Part shown: in pieces, positions 43,854 through 54,505 of the stretch
Layout: each line of letters opens with the position of its first letter
Position numbering within the stretch: position 1 is the stretch's first letter
NCBI GenBank assembly: GCA_946122785.1
Contig: CAMGYJ010000011.1
Location: 10,106,001-10,170,000, forward strand
Length of the DNA: 64,000 nucleotides
Origin: Linum tenue
Lineage: Eukaryota; Streptophyta; Magnoliopsida; Malpighiales; Linaceae
Direction: 5' to 3'
Notes under the pieces: model-generated
The model's input: only the letters and a program-made list of their open reading frames with translations
Database searches by the model: none
Told to the model about the DNA's origin: nothing
Position numbers and translations under genes: made by a program

Positions 43854-45207
43854 TGCATTAAAATGGCAAGTTCTATTATCAACTCGGGGTCTAGATCTAC
43901 TGCTTACTCAGTGATTATCTATTATCTAGCCAACTAAGTTAAGTGTTTGTTGTTTAAAGCAAAAGCAGAAATAAAGCAGGATTTGGTACGGTTTTCTCAA
44001 GCAAAGAAGAGTCACTCGGGAATGAGTCCCCCTAGCTCCTTAATTAGGTTTCAATTGTAATTTCCCTGGGTTGATTCACTGTTGATTAGACTGCGGAAGA
44101 TCCAACAGTAGCTTGGAATCTCTTAAGCTGACCAAGCCAACTCAGTCTAACTACCCGGCAGACGACTAGTCTTCACCGGGATAGAAAGCTGAAGCAATAA
44201 GCACAGAACTCCACTACTGGAATTGGATTCCAGTACAAAGCAGTAAACTGGCTAACTCTCATATAGCCAATCTCCTACTACCGAATGATGAGGCTCTAAC
44301 AACCTAATCAGATTCTATCTATCTCAGGTTGCAACAGAAATCAGAAAAAGCTGTTCAGACTTTAATTGACTCAATAAACATGCATCATTCAATTAAAACC
44401 AAGCAGTAATATCATCCCAAGTCATTACAATCAAATCCCTAACACATAGAACTAGGGTTCTTCATACCCAAGTGAGAGAAGGGTTCTACTCCATAGAGAG
44501 AGAGAGGGAAACAGAAAACAAAGCAGTCATACTCATTACAATGGGAAGAATCTGCTCTGGGATGATGATTTCCACTCCTATGACGATCTCCAAGCTCGAT
44601 TTGCTGAAACCCAGCTCCAAGATAGCTTCTAGGATGTGTTCTTCGTACTTTCTCTCTCTAGGGCTCTGTTTTTGCTCTAAAAGTCCGATTTCTCACTTGC
44701 AGCCCGAAATTGGGTAAAAAACCAGGAATTCCCGACTCACACGGGCAGGGCCACACGGCCGTGTGGCATACCCAGTTGCCCGTGTGAGGTCAAAACGCCG
44801 CGTATCGATTATTTGCATTTCGGGCTAACTACACGGCCGTGTGGATCACCCTGCCTGGCCGTGTGAAGCCTCGCAGAATTCCACACGGCCAAACAGCAAC
44901 TTCACACGGCCGTGTGGAATTCAGGGCTGGCCGTGTGAAGGCTCGCACAATCCCACATGGCCAAATAGGTCACTTGCACGGCCGTGTGAGTTGTGGGTGT
45001 GCCCGTGTGGCTTCCTTTTTGACTTGCCTCACGCCCGATCTTCATCCAATCGACCCCGAACTCGCTCCTAAACCTTCATTCACTTGCTAGGACCTGAAAT
45101 ATAACAAACAAACACAACCTAGCGTGAAATCGGCATAAAACACGAGAATCAACACCTCAAACGGATCCAGAATAGGGGTAAAAACATGTGCAATTAACCG
45201 CTTGTCA
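43854..45207 (-). repeat. 3' LTR of element B
   Basis: 1354 bp. On the minus strand it starts TGACAAGCGGTTAATTGCAC right after a CCCCCACACTTAA-complement purine tract, and ends TTTTAATGCA. It is colinear with element A's LTR (ACCCCTATTCT, TATGGAGTAG, GAACCCTAG and further landmarks). The end at 43854 is inferred from TG/CA rules and from the expected length. Confidence 0.8.
44738..45012. repeat. Palindrome array in the B LTR
   Basis: Repeated CACACGGCCGTGTG palindromes and half-sites (CACACGGCCA, GCCCGTGTG) occur about every 25-60 bp; six or more full or near-full modules. The array sits at the position where element A's LTR has ATACCCGACCGGGTAT modules. The same array recurs at 51771-52045. 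Frames at 44839-45090 are by-products of the repeats. Confidence 0.92.
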
Positions 45208-45993
45208 AACTCCCCCACACTTAACCGTTTGCTTGTCCCCAAGCAAACCAAGTCAGACACAAGGTAAGCTCACATATTTCAATCATACCAACATTGGGGA
45301 CAAGTCATATAGGCACAGAACACGTGAATCATACTGGTTTTCAAACATCAACACCTGAACAACCTCAATAGCAACCTGGACAACCACCACAGAAGACATT
45401 CGAATGCAGCAAAATCGAGTAAAGGAAGAGTCTCCCTTCTGTTCATCAACCAACATAGACTTGACTCGACCACTTACTCAAGACAGTCAACTCATGCATA
45501 AAACTCAAGACATCAGAATCAAGACCGAGCCATCTAGGTCCTCACCGGGTAAAGAGTGTAAAGAACAAGGAAATGAATCGCTCACTCTCGACCAGTGGGG
45601 TCAGGACAATTTGATGCGAAAAATGCGCATACTAAATCTCTCAATTCCTAACATCTCTTCACCATGACAGCAGCCTCTAAAGGTTAGAGTTCACATAAAT
45701 GGTTGTCATCACTAACTAATCAGGAGATCTTAGACACAGGTTCAAATGACTGGCTAGGGTCTTGGACATGGGGAAAAGGCCTTTTAGGTGGTGGAAGTAT
45801 TCATAGCACAAGGTTCCACAATTCCAAACCCAACAAACTCACAGTCAATCAAACCAGTACTTTCTTTCTGCTATTCTGCATTACTCAAATTCAGAGCATA
45901 AGAGCGAAGGAGGTCACATAAATACTAGTATTTCTAAGCCAGACTGCTAAGAAACACTACTTAATGGTCACTATTCAGAATTTTGGTGGTGGC

Positions 45994-47351
45994 TGATAGA
46001 CCGATAATTACACGTATTTTCACCCCTATTCTTGAGCCGTTTGAGAGGTTAAGTCTCGGGTTTTAAGCCGATTTCACGCGAGGTTGTGTGTTTATGTCGT
46101 ATTTCAGGACCCGACGTTGGAATCAAGGCGAGGAAACGAGTTCTGGGTCGAAAGGAGCAAATTTGGGAAGAAGTGGGCTGAAGAAGGAAAATACCCGGCC
46201 AGGGGCCAAAATACCAGGCCGGGTATTATTCTGAGGCGACCGGGGAAGTCCCTTTTTGGCGTCTGAGAAACAGAGGGGGGCCTGGTCATGAGGCTTAAAC
46301 CCCCGGTCGGGGATTATGAGGACAGACCGGGGATTTTCCCCTTAAATGAAACGGTGAGTTTTGCAATACCCGGTCGAAACCCAAAATACCCGACCGGGTA
46401 TTTCGACCGGGTATCGCGACCAGGCAGCTGATAAAAGGAAGAAGAAGGCCAACATTGAAGGGATTCGAGTTTATGAGAGAGAGATCAGTTCCTAGAGAGT
46501 GAAAGTGACGAGCAAGAGTTCCCAAGTGCCCTAGATTGATCTTCAACACCATTGGAGGCTAGTTTGAGCTTGGAGAAGTGCCGATCAACGTCCAGGAGCC
46601 GGAATCCGTCCTTCGCAGTATGAATTCCGTGTCTGTTTCTGCTTTTGCTTTCTTCTCCATGGAGTAGTTCTCCCATTCATCTGGGTATGGAGAACCCTAG
46701 ATTTGTATGTTAGGCTTTGATTGTATGTACCCAAGTACTGATTCTATGATTGATTATATTCGATTGAGGTTTGAATGATTGAATGACTTGAATCCTGATC
46801 AAATTCCTGTTGTTTCTGCTTTAACCTAGAATGAGAATATCTGCCTAGGTTAATAGAGTATCCTTGATTGAAGATAGGGAGTTGGTGACTTTAGTCGAGG
46901 AGCCAACTCACTATTCTGTACCGGATTTACTCCGGTAGTGGAGGTTTTGTTCTTAGGGCCTCAATCTGTCTACTCCGGTGGAGGTTAGTCGCCCGCTAGA
47001 GAGTCAGATTGAGAGGGTCTGAAGACCTTTAGTCGAGACTTCAGGCTGTTTAAGAACCTTCCGCAGTATAATTGTCATAGAAACTGAACTTGGTAATTAC
47101 AATCCGGCTTAACTGCAGTCTAGGGGGAACCATATCCGGGTGACCTCTTTAACCTGAATACAACCAGTTTACTTGCTTTGTTTGTTTGGTAGTTTAGACT
47201 TGCACTCCAGTTTTATTGCTAGATAACAAGAACTCACTGAGTAGTCAGCAAATCTAGGACCCGGGTTGACATATAAACCTAACCCGCTATAATACGCTTT
47301 AGGAAGTGGTTTCACTTGGCCAAATCCTAGGGTGACAGTAGAGTCGAGTCA
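45994..47351 (+). repeat. 5' LTR of element A, first copy
   Basis: 1358 bp. It is 20 bp longer than the other two A LTRs because it keeps an extra segment ending in ATACCAGGCC within the first palindrome module (about 46200-46220). It contains palindrome modules between about 46188 and 46414. The ACCCTAGATTTG and CTCCGGTGGAGGTTAGTCGC regions are shared with all family LTRs. Confidence 0.95.
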
Positions 47352-47357
47352 AGTTTT

Positions 47358-47375
47358 TGGCGCCGTTGCCGGGGA
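47358..47375 (+). promoter_or_regulatory. Primer-binding site, tRNA-Asp type, first copy
   Basis: TGGCGCCGTTGCCGGGGA lies six bases after the LTR end, the standard Athila primer-binding site. In the duplicated copy at 54371-54388 it reads TGGCACCGTTGTCGGGGA, with two transitions. Confidence 0.9.
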
Positions 47376-47483
47376 CAGCTAGGTTGTTGAAGAAAAGTGA
47401 TTTCTGTTAATTTAGCTTTTCTTTTTGCTTTGTTTGCTTTGTCCCACTTGTGCCTTCACGAGTTTATCTGCTTGAGTGTGTGC

Positions 47484-47495
47484 AGGTAGTGCATG
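47484..47495 (+). promoter_or_regulatory. Splice-donor-like site just before the gag start
   Basis: GCAG/GTAGTGC precedes the gag ATG at 47493 by a few bases and fits the plant 5' splice-site consensus at most positions. The duplicate has the same site at 54497-54508. Paired with the acceptor-like site at 58428, it would remove gag and place the 3' ORF next to the leader. Function is inferred. Confidence 0.45.
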
Positions 47496-50342
47496 ACCCG
47501 TAGCCAGTCGGGAGGTTTACTGCCGTTGAATCCAGAGATTGACCGCACCTGTCGCCAGCTCAGGAGACAACAACGAGCTAGACTGGCTACGGAAGAGCGC
47601 ATAGACGGCCACGTGAGCAGTGATTCTGAAGAAGAGCACAGGATGGACGGAGAGTATAATCCGCACCAGGGGAATCCTCAGCAGGTTCCCCCGGCGAATC
47701 AGGTCCTGGGGAACAACCCCATACCCCAGGATCATGGAGTTCATCATCCACCGCAGCCGGGTCCCACCTTGGAGTACTACTACACTCCTCGGATTGCTGA
47801 CATCCGCCCGGTCATCCTCTACCCGCCGATCCCAGCAAACAACTTCGAGATCAAGCCATGCTGGATTCAGCTCATCACATCTTCTATCCAGTTCCATGGC
47901 TTGAAGGATGAGGAGGCCAGGGTACATCTGTCCCGTTTTCTGCAGCTGACGAACGGGTTCAAGCTGAATGGTGTCCCGGATGATGCGATCCGCCTTCATC
48001 TCTTCCCCCATTCTCTGGCGGGGAATGCCAAGAGGTGGTTGGAGACCCAGACCCCATTGTCCATCACCTCTTGGGACGATCTGGCGGACAAGTTTGTGCA
48101 CAGGTACTATCCGGCATCGAAGACTACAGAGATTCAGCGGGAGATCACTCACTTCCGCCAGGAGCCAGATGAGTCACTTCGTGATGCATGGGAGCGGTAC
48201 ATGGGATATTTCTGGCAGTGTCCCCACCATGGCTTCAGTGATGCATTCACAGTGGGGAACTTCTACAGCGCTCTCTCCCCAGATAGCCAGAGGGTGATTG
48301 AGTCTTTATGCCCAGGAGGGGATATTCTCACCAAGACTCCACCAGAGCTGAATCAGATGATTAACACTTTGGCTGCCAGAGATCATTCTTGGGGGCAGAG
48401 CAGCAGAGGCAGACATTCCAGGGACCGTGGTGTGCACGCCATGGAGACCAGATCCGGGCTCGAGCAGCAGGTAGCTGAGCTAGTGCAGACATTGAAGCAG
48501 CCCAACAGTCTTATCCCGGGCAGAGGCATGGCTACACCTCCAGTTGCTCAGTGTCAGTGGTGTGAGAGCTCGAGCCACTTAGTAGAAGACTGCCAGGCTA
48601 TGCGGGAGTCTACTACCCCCCAGGAGCAGTTGGACTTCATCGCCAATGCTCGGCGCCTCGACCCGTACAGCAACACCTATAATGAGGGGTGGCGCCAGCA
48701 TCCCAACTTCTCTTGGGGCAGTAACACCACCAAGCCACCTGGTTTCCCAGCACCAGCTGGTGGCTTTCAGCAGAGGCAGCCCTATCAGCCTCGACAGGGC
48801 CCAGTTCCACAGCAGCAGCCCTACCAGCCCAGGCAGGGGCAGCCATTCCAGCAGCCCCAGCGCCAGTTCGCCGAGCCAGCCGCAGCTCCGGCCCCAGATG
48901 ACAGGATGACGAAGCTGGAAAACATTCTAGCTTCATTCATGACTAGCACCCAGGCTGCTATCACATCACTAGAAGCAGGTCAGCGGAACCAGGGTGCCAT
49001 TTTGCAGGATCTGCAGACCCAGGTGGGCATCTTGGCCCGCCAAAACACTACCAGGGCACCGGGGACTCTGCCTGCCACCACTGTTCCTAATCCTCGAGAG
49101 CCTCACCAGCATCAGCAGCTGGATGCCATTTTTACCAGGAGCGGTAAGACCATATCTGCTGATCCTGTCCCGGCCAGACAGGAGGAACCACTGCATGCTT
49201 CAGCACTTCCAGCCGACGATGCAGAAGTGCGGGTGGAGTTGGAAGCCCTTGCTCCCAGGCCACAACCAGTGGTTAAGGAGCATGTACCCCAGCTTCCCTT
49301 CCCCACTCGCCTACACAAAGACAAGATGGAGACTGAGTTTGCCAAGTTCATGGCAATGTTGAAGCAGCTCAACATCAGCATAACGTTCATGGAGGCACTG
49401 TCGAAGATGCCCAAGTATGCCAAGTTCATGAAAGATATCTGCACCAACAAGAAGAAACTTGGGGATCTCTCGACAGTGATGCTCAGTGAGGAGTGTTCTG
49501 CTATCCTGCAGAACAAGCTGCCCGAGAAGCGCAAGGATCCAGGGAGTTTTACTATCCCTCTTACTATTGGCAGCATGCATGTAGGAAAGTCCTTGGCGGA
49601 CCTAGGAGCTAGCATTAACGTCATGCCATATAAGTTGTATAAAATGCTAGACCTAGGTGAACTTAGCCCTACTAGGATGAGCATTCAGCTGGTTGATCGT
49701 TCTATCGTGCATCCTAGGGGAATCATAGAGGATTTGCTTGTCAGTATCGGTGCATTCACATATCCTGTTGATTTCGTTATTCTTGATGTGCATGAGGATG
49801 TGGATGTGCCGTTGATTCTAGGTAGACCATTTCTTGCCACCGCCAAGACACTAATTGATGTGCATGATGGTAAGTTGATCTTGCGTGCTGGGGATAAACA
49901 GGCTACTTTTTCTGTGACTGAGTTTGATCACTGTGCTATGATTAATGTCACGCCTGTGCATGCTATGTCTGATCAGCTACACGAGCCTGTCGTGTACCCT
50001 TCTGCTCCTCTCATTTTGCATGACCCTCCTATCATTCCTTCGCCGCCACTCCATCCAGCCCCGCCTCCGAACAAAAAGCTCAAGGAGGAGTGGCGGCCGA
50101 AGCAGCAGGTTGCTAAACCTGCACGGAAGAAGAGTGGAGACCACTATGAGCTGGTCCCACCTCCTGCACCACGACCACCCTGGCCGTCTGGGTACTCGCT
50201 CGCCTGCATCTTACCAGATGGGCAGGTCGAGCTGACTGATGATGGTGGTCGCATCCGGCGGGTGCATGGCCACAACCTCAAGCTGTACCTCAAGAGTGAC
50301 GTGGATCCGCTCTTGGAGGCACCTGTTCCTGCACCGCCCTGA
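47493..50342 (+). CDS. gag-protease polyprotein with integrase-like tail, copy 1
   Basis: 949 codons, fully open. Residues about 140-250 form the retrotransposon gag domain (LHLFPHSLAGNAKRWLE, SWDDLADKFVHRYYP). A CCHC knuckle (CQWCESSSHLVEDC) is near 354-367. A Q/P-rich region (about 420-470) and a coiled stretch follow. The aspartic protease is near 680-790, with DLGAS at about 703-707 and LILGRPFLATA. The ORF then passes into a P-rich linker and a block, ILPDGQVELTDDGG and VHGHNLKLYL, that resembles the integrase C-terminus of Athila elements. RT, RNase H and integrase core are absent. Start: first in-frame ATG after the leader. Gag would package element RNA, and protease would process Gag. 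Whether the tail is an integrase remnant needs an alignment. Confidence 0.92.
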   Translation: MTRSQSGGLLPLNPEIDRTCRQLRRQQRARLATEERIDGHVSSDSEEEHRMDGEYNPHQGNPQQVPPANQVLGNNPIPQDHGVHHPPQPGPTLEYYYTPRIADIRPVILYPPIPANNFEIKPCWIQLITSSIQFHGLKDEEARVHLSRFLQLTNGFKLNGVPDDAIRLHLFPHSLAGNAKRWLETQTPLSITSWDDLADKFVHRYYPASKTTEIQREITHFRQEPDESLRDAWERYMGYFWQCPHHGFSDAFTVGNFYSALSPDSQRVIESLCPGGDILTKTPPELNQMINTLAARDHSWGQSSRGRHSRDRGVHAMETRSGLEQQVAELVQTLKQPNSLIPGRGMATPPVAQCQWCESSSHLVEDCQAMRESTTPQEQLDFIANARRLDPYSNTYNEGWRQHPNFSWGSNTTKPPGFPAPAGGFQQRQPYQPRQGPVPQQQPYQPRQGQPFQQPQRQFAEPAAAPAPDDRMTKLENILASFMTSTQAAITSLEAGQRNQGAILQDLQTQVGILARQNTTRAPGTLPATTVPNPREPHQHQQLDAIFTRSGKTISADPVPARQEEPLHASALPADDAEVRVELEALAPRPQPVVKEHVPQLPFPTRLHKDKMETEFAKFMAMLKQLNISITFMEALSKMPKYAKFMKDICTNKKKLGDLSTVMLSEECSAILQNKLPEKRKDPGSFTIPLTIGSMHVGKSLADLGASINVMPYKLYKMLDLGELSPTRMSIQLVDRSIVHPRGIIEDLLVSIGAFTYPVDFVILDVHEDVDVPLILGRPFLATAKTLIDVHDGKLILRAGDKQATFSVTEFDHCAMINVTPVHAMSDQLHEPVVYPSAPLILHDPPIIPSPPLHPAPPPNKKLKEEWRPKQQVAKPARKKSGDHYELVPPPAPRPPWPSGYSLACILPDGQVELTDDGGRIRRVHGHNLKLYLKSDVDPLLEAPVPAPP

Positions 50343-51357
50343 GTATCCACTATGGGCGTCCAGCTAATACGACGGTAAAGAAGCGCTTGTGGGGAGGCAA
50401 CCCCACCACGGTTTGCATTTCTTTTTCCCTTTTTTCTGAGTTTTTGTATCGTCTTGAGTCAGTTGCATGTCTGTGGTGAAGTTCGGTCATCTGTTATGCC
50501 TCGATTTGGTGCTGTCGTGCAGGAGAGGTCGAAAATTTGGGCGAATGAGTTTTTTGGCCGGAAGGGGGCAAATACCCGGCCTTGGGCAAAAATACCCGGT
50601 CGGGTATTATTGGCTCACGGTCGGGCCCCCTTCTGTTTCTCGGGGGTGAAAAAGGGAAATACCCGACCTGGTCTCAAAAATACCCGACCGGGTATTTTTG
50701 ATATCACGGGCGGTGATTTTTCCCTCAGATCAGAACGCTGCGTTTCAGACCCTCGACCTTGACCCAAAAATACCCGACCGGGTATTTTTGGCTCAAGGCC
50801 GGGGATCCCCATGCACCTCGACACGCTGCATTTTGAAACACCCGGTCGTGTCATCAAAATACCCGACCGGGTATTTTGAAGGCCCGACCGGGTATTTGTG
50901 CTATATATTGCAAACACCCGGCCATTTTCTCTCTCTACCCTCATTTTTTCAAATTTTCCCCTCTCTCTTCCTCTCCAATCCTCTCCCCACTCTCTTCTGC
51001 GAGCCGCCGGCCGCCGCCCTCTGCCGCCCTCTGACGCCGCCGGCCGCCGCCGGCCACCTTCCGGCCGCCGCCGGCCACCTTCCGGCCGTTTTCTGGTAGT
51101 TTTCCGGCGAGCCTCCCGGGTCGTTTTTTGCCTCTGTCTCGCGTCCCTCACCCATTTTTTGTGCCTTAGCTACAGTTCTTCTTGCGTTTCCAGGTGTGTT
51201 TCCTGTTACCTGTTCTTCCCTGGAAAATCGAACTGTAGATTGTAGGACCGCGAACTATAATTGCTTGCATGAGTTAGAATAGGGTGAGGGATGCCTTGAG
51301 TATGCATGGTTCTATATATGGTGTATGTGTTGCCCGTGTACTTATTGTGGTTGGTTT
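50343..51357 (+). other. Spacer after gag-protease ORF, copy 1
   Basis: Starts with GGGCGTCCAGCTAATACGAC and GAAGCGCTTGTGGGGAGGCAACC, a phrase that follows the pol ORF in Athila elements. Palindrome modules fill about 50568-50900, then a CT-rich and GCCGCCGG-rich stretch (50930-51090). All small frames here are driven by these repeats. Truncated at the duplication joint. Confidence 0.8.
50568..50900. repeat. Palindrome array, spacer copy 1
   Basis: At least five modules of ATACCCGACCGGGTAT or close variants, most extended by A/T runs into 24-bp hairpins, spaced 25-100 bp. Spacer copy 2 (57585-57842) has fewer modules because a segment of about 80 bp between two modules is absent there. Confidence 0.9.
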
Positions 51358-51369
51358 AATTGACTCAAT
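51358..51369. other. Filler at the joint of the 7-kb duplication
   Basis: After A's spacer (ending TTGGTTT) comes AATTGACTCAAT, then B's LTR resumes with AAATCAGAAAAAG. The filler copies a string found just downstream in B (TTAATTGACTCAATAAA, about 44366-44382 and 51396-51412). Such a templated insert is typical of end-joining repair of a double-strand break. Confidence 0.7.
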
Positions 51370-53026
51370 AAATCAGAAAAAGCTGATCAGACTTTAATTG
51401 ACTCAATAAACATGCATCATTCGATTAAAACCAAGGAGTAATATCATCCCAAGTCATTACAATCAAATCCCTAATACATAGAACTAGGGTTCTTCATACC
51501 CAAGTGAGAGAAGGGTTCTACTCCATAGAGAGAGAGAGGGAAACAGAAAACAAAGCAGTCATACTCATTACAATGGGAAGAATCTTCTCTGGGATGATGA
51601 TTTCCACTCCTATGACGATCTCCAAGCTCGATTTGCTGAAACCCAGCTCCAAGATAGCTTCTAGGATGTGTTCTTCGTACTTTCTCTCTCTAGGGCTCTG
51701 TTTTTGCTCTAAAAGTCCGATTTTCTCACTTGCAGCCCGAAATTGGGTAAAAAACCAGGAATTCCCGATTCACACGGGCAGGGCCACACGGTCGTGTGGC
51801 ATACCCAGTTGCCCGTGTGAGGTCAAAACGCCGCGTATCGATTATTTGCATTTCGGGCTAACTACACGGCCGTGTGGATCACCCTGCCTGGCCGTGTGAA
51901 GCCTCGCAGAATTCCACACGGCCAAACAGCAACTTCACACGGCCGTGTGGAATTCAGGGTTGGCCGTGTGAAGGCTCGCACAATCCCACATGGCCAAATA
52001 GGTCACTTGCACGGCCGTGTGAGTTGTGGGTGTGCCCGTGTGGCTTCCTTTTTGACTTGCCTCACGCCCGATCTTCATCCAATCGACCCCGAACTCGCTC
52101 CTAAACCTTCATTCACATGCTAGGACCTGAAATATCACAAACAAACACAACCTAGCGTTAAATCGGCATAAAACACGAGAATCAACACCTCAAACGGCTC
52201 CAGAATAGGGGTAAAAACATGTGCAATTAACCGCTTGTCAAACTCCCCCACACTTAACCGTTTGCTTGTCCCCAAGCAAACCAAGTCAGACACAAGGTAA
52301 GCTCACATATTTCAATCATACCAACATTGGGGACAAGTCATATAGGCACAGAACACGTGAATCATACTGGTTTTCAAACATCAACACCTGAACAACCTCA
52401 ATAGCAACCTGGACAACCACCACAGAAGACATTCGAATGCAGCAAAATCGAGTAAAGGAAGAGTCTCCCTTCTGTTCATCAACCAACATAGACTTTACTC
52501 GACCACTTACTCAAGACAGTCAACTCATGCATAAAACTCAAGACATCAGAATCAAGACCGAGCCATCTAGGTCCTCACCGAGTAAAGAGTGTAAAGAACA
52601 AGGAAATGAATCGCTCACTCTCGACCAGTGGGGTCAGGACAATTTGATGCGAAAAATGCGCATACTAAATCTCTCAATTCCTAACATCTCTTCACCATGA
52701 CAGCAGCCTCTAAAGGTTAGAGTTCACATAAATGGTTGTCATCACTAACTAATCAGGAGGTCTTAGACACAGGTTCAAATGACTGGCTAGGGTCTTGGAC
52801 ATGGGGAAAAGGCCTTTTAGGTGGTGGAAGTATTTATAGCACAATGTTCCACAATTCCAAACCCAACAAACTCACAGTCAATCAAACCAGTACTTTCTTT
52901 CTGCTATTCTGCATTACTCAAATTCAGAGCATAAGAGCGAAGGAGGTCACATAAATACCAGTATTTCTGAGCCAGACTGCTAAGAAACACTACTTAATGG
53001 GCACTATTCAGAATTTTGGTGGTGGC
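51370..53026 (-). repeat. Duplicated segment of element B inside the duplication
   Basis: B's LTR portion up to about 52240, followed by B's purine tract complement (CTCCCCCACACTTAACCG) and 3' region, ending in GTGGC at 53026. It is a duplicate, not an independent insertion, because the A/B junction base is identical in both units. Confidence 0.92.
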
Positions 53027-54364
53027 TGATAGACCGATAATTACACGTATTTTCACCCCTATTCTTGAGCCGTTTGAGAGGTTAAGTCTCGGGTTTTAAG
53101 CCAATTTCACGCAAGGTTGGGTGTTTATGTCGTATTTCAGGACCCGGCGTTGGAGTCGAGGCGAGGAAACGAGTTCTGGGTCGAACAGAGCAAAGTTGGG
53201 AAGAAGTGGGCTGAAGAAGGAAAATACCCGGCCGGGTTTTATTCTGAGGCGACCGGGGAAGTCCCTTTTTGGCGTCTGAGAAACAGAGGGGGCCCCGGTC
53301 GTGAGGCTTAAACCCCCGGTCGGGGATTATGAGGACAGACCGGGGATTTTCCCCTTAAATGAAACGCTGAGTTTTGCAATACCCGGTCGAAACCCAAAAT
53401 ACCCGACCGGGTATTTCGACCGGGTATCGCGACCAGGCAGCTGATAAAAGGAAGAAGAAGGCCAACATTGAAGGGATTCAAGTTTTTGAGAGAGAGATCA
53501 GTTCCTAGATAGAGAAAGTGACGAGCAAGAGTTCCCAAGTGCCCTAGATTGATCTTCAACACCATTGGAGGCCAGTTTGAGCTTGGAGAAGTGCCAATCA
53601 ACGTCCAGGAGCCGGAATCCGTCCTTCGCAGTATGAATTCCTTGTCTATTTCTGCTTTTGCTTTCTTCTCCATGGAGTAGTTCTCCCATTCATCTGGGTA
53701 TGGAGAACCCTAGATTTGTATGTTAGGATTTGATTGTATGAACCCAAGTACTGATTCTATGATTGATTATATTCGATTGAGGTTTGAATGATTGAATGAC
53801 TTGAATCCTGATCAAATTCCTATTGTTTCTACTTTAACCTAGAATGAGAATATCTGCCTAGGTTAATAGAGTATCCTTGATTGAAGATAGGGAGTTGGTG
53901 ACTTTAGTCGAGGAGCCAACTCACTATTCTGTACCGGATTTACTCCGGTAGTGGAGGTTTTGTTCTTAGGGCCTCAATCTGTCTACTCCGGTGGAGGTTA
54001 GTCGCCCGCTAGAGAGTCAGATTGAGAGGGTCTGAAGACCTTTAGTCGAGACTTCAGGCTGTTTAAGAACCTTCCGCAGTATAATTGTCATAGAAACTGA
54101 ACTTGGTAATTACAATCCGGCTTAACTGCAGTCTAGGGGGAACCATATCCAGGTGACCTCTTTAACCTGAATACAACCAGTTTACTTGCTTTGTTTGTTT
54201 GGTAGTTTAGACTTGCACTCCAGTTTTATTGCTAGATAACAAGAACTCACTGAGTAGTCAGCAAATCTATGACCCGGGTTGACATATAAACCTAACCCGC
54301 TATACTACGCTTTAGGAAGTGGTTTCACTTGGCCAAATCCTAGGGTGACAGTAGCGTCGAGTCA
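53027..54364 (+). repeat. A 5' LTR, second copy
   Basis: 1338 bp, the same length as the 3' LTR. It lacks the 20 bp present in the first copy, and reads CCCGGCCGGGTTTTATTC where the 3' LTR has GGGTATTATTC. The primer-binding site that follows (54371-54388) has two changes from the canonical sequence. Confidence 0.95.
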
Positions 54365-54505
54365 AGTTTTTGGCACCGTTGTCGGGGACGGCTAGGTTGT
54401 TGAAGAAAAGTGATTTCTGTTAATTTAGCTTTTCTTTTTGCTTTGTTTGCTTTGTCCCACTTGTGCCTTCACGGGTTTATCTGCTTGAGTGTGTGCAGGT
54501 AGTGC

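Larger units (their letters stand above)
44338..51357 (+). repeat. 7-kb tandem duplication, first unit
   Basis: This unit comprises part of B's LTR, B's 3' region, A's 5' LTR, gag-protease ORF and most of A's spacer. It is nearly identical to 51370-58268. The offset between copies is 7032-7033 bp in the B part and 7013 bp after a 20-bp indel in the LTR. The joint between units lies at 51357-51370. The two 949-codon products differ at five residues that I can see. Confidence 0.95.

Noticed and set aside
44839..45090. Frames at 44839-45090 and 51872-52123 encoding repeated GRV strings
   Set aside because: They are generated by the CACACGGCCGTGTG palindrome array in an LTR, with no domain and no expected start context.
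47517..48152. Long minus-strand frames opposite gag (47517-48152, 54530-55165, 49112-49684)
   Set aside because: They mirror the constrained gag-protease codons on the other strand and show no recognisable protein family.
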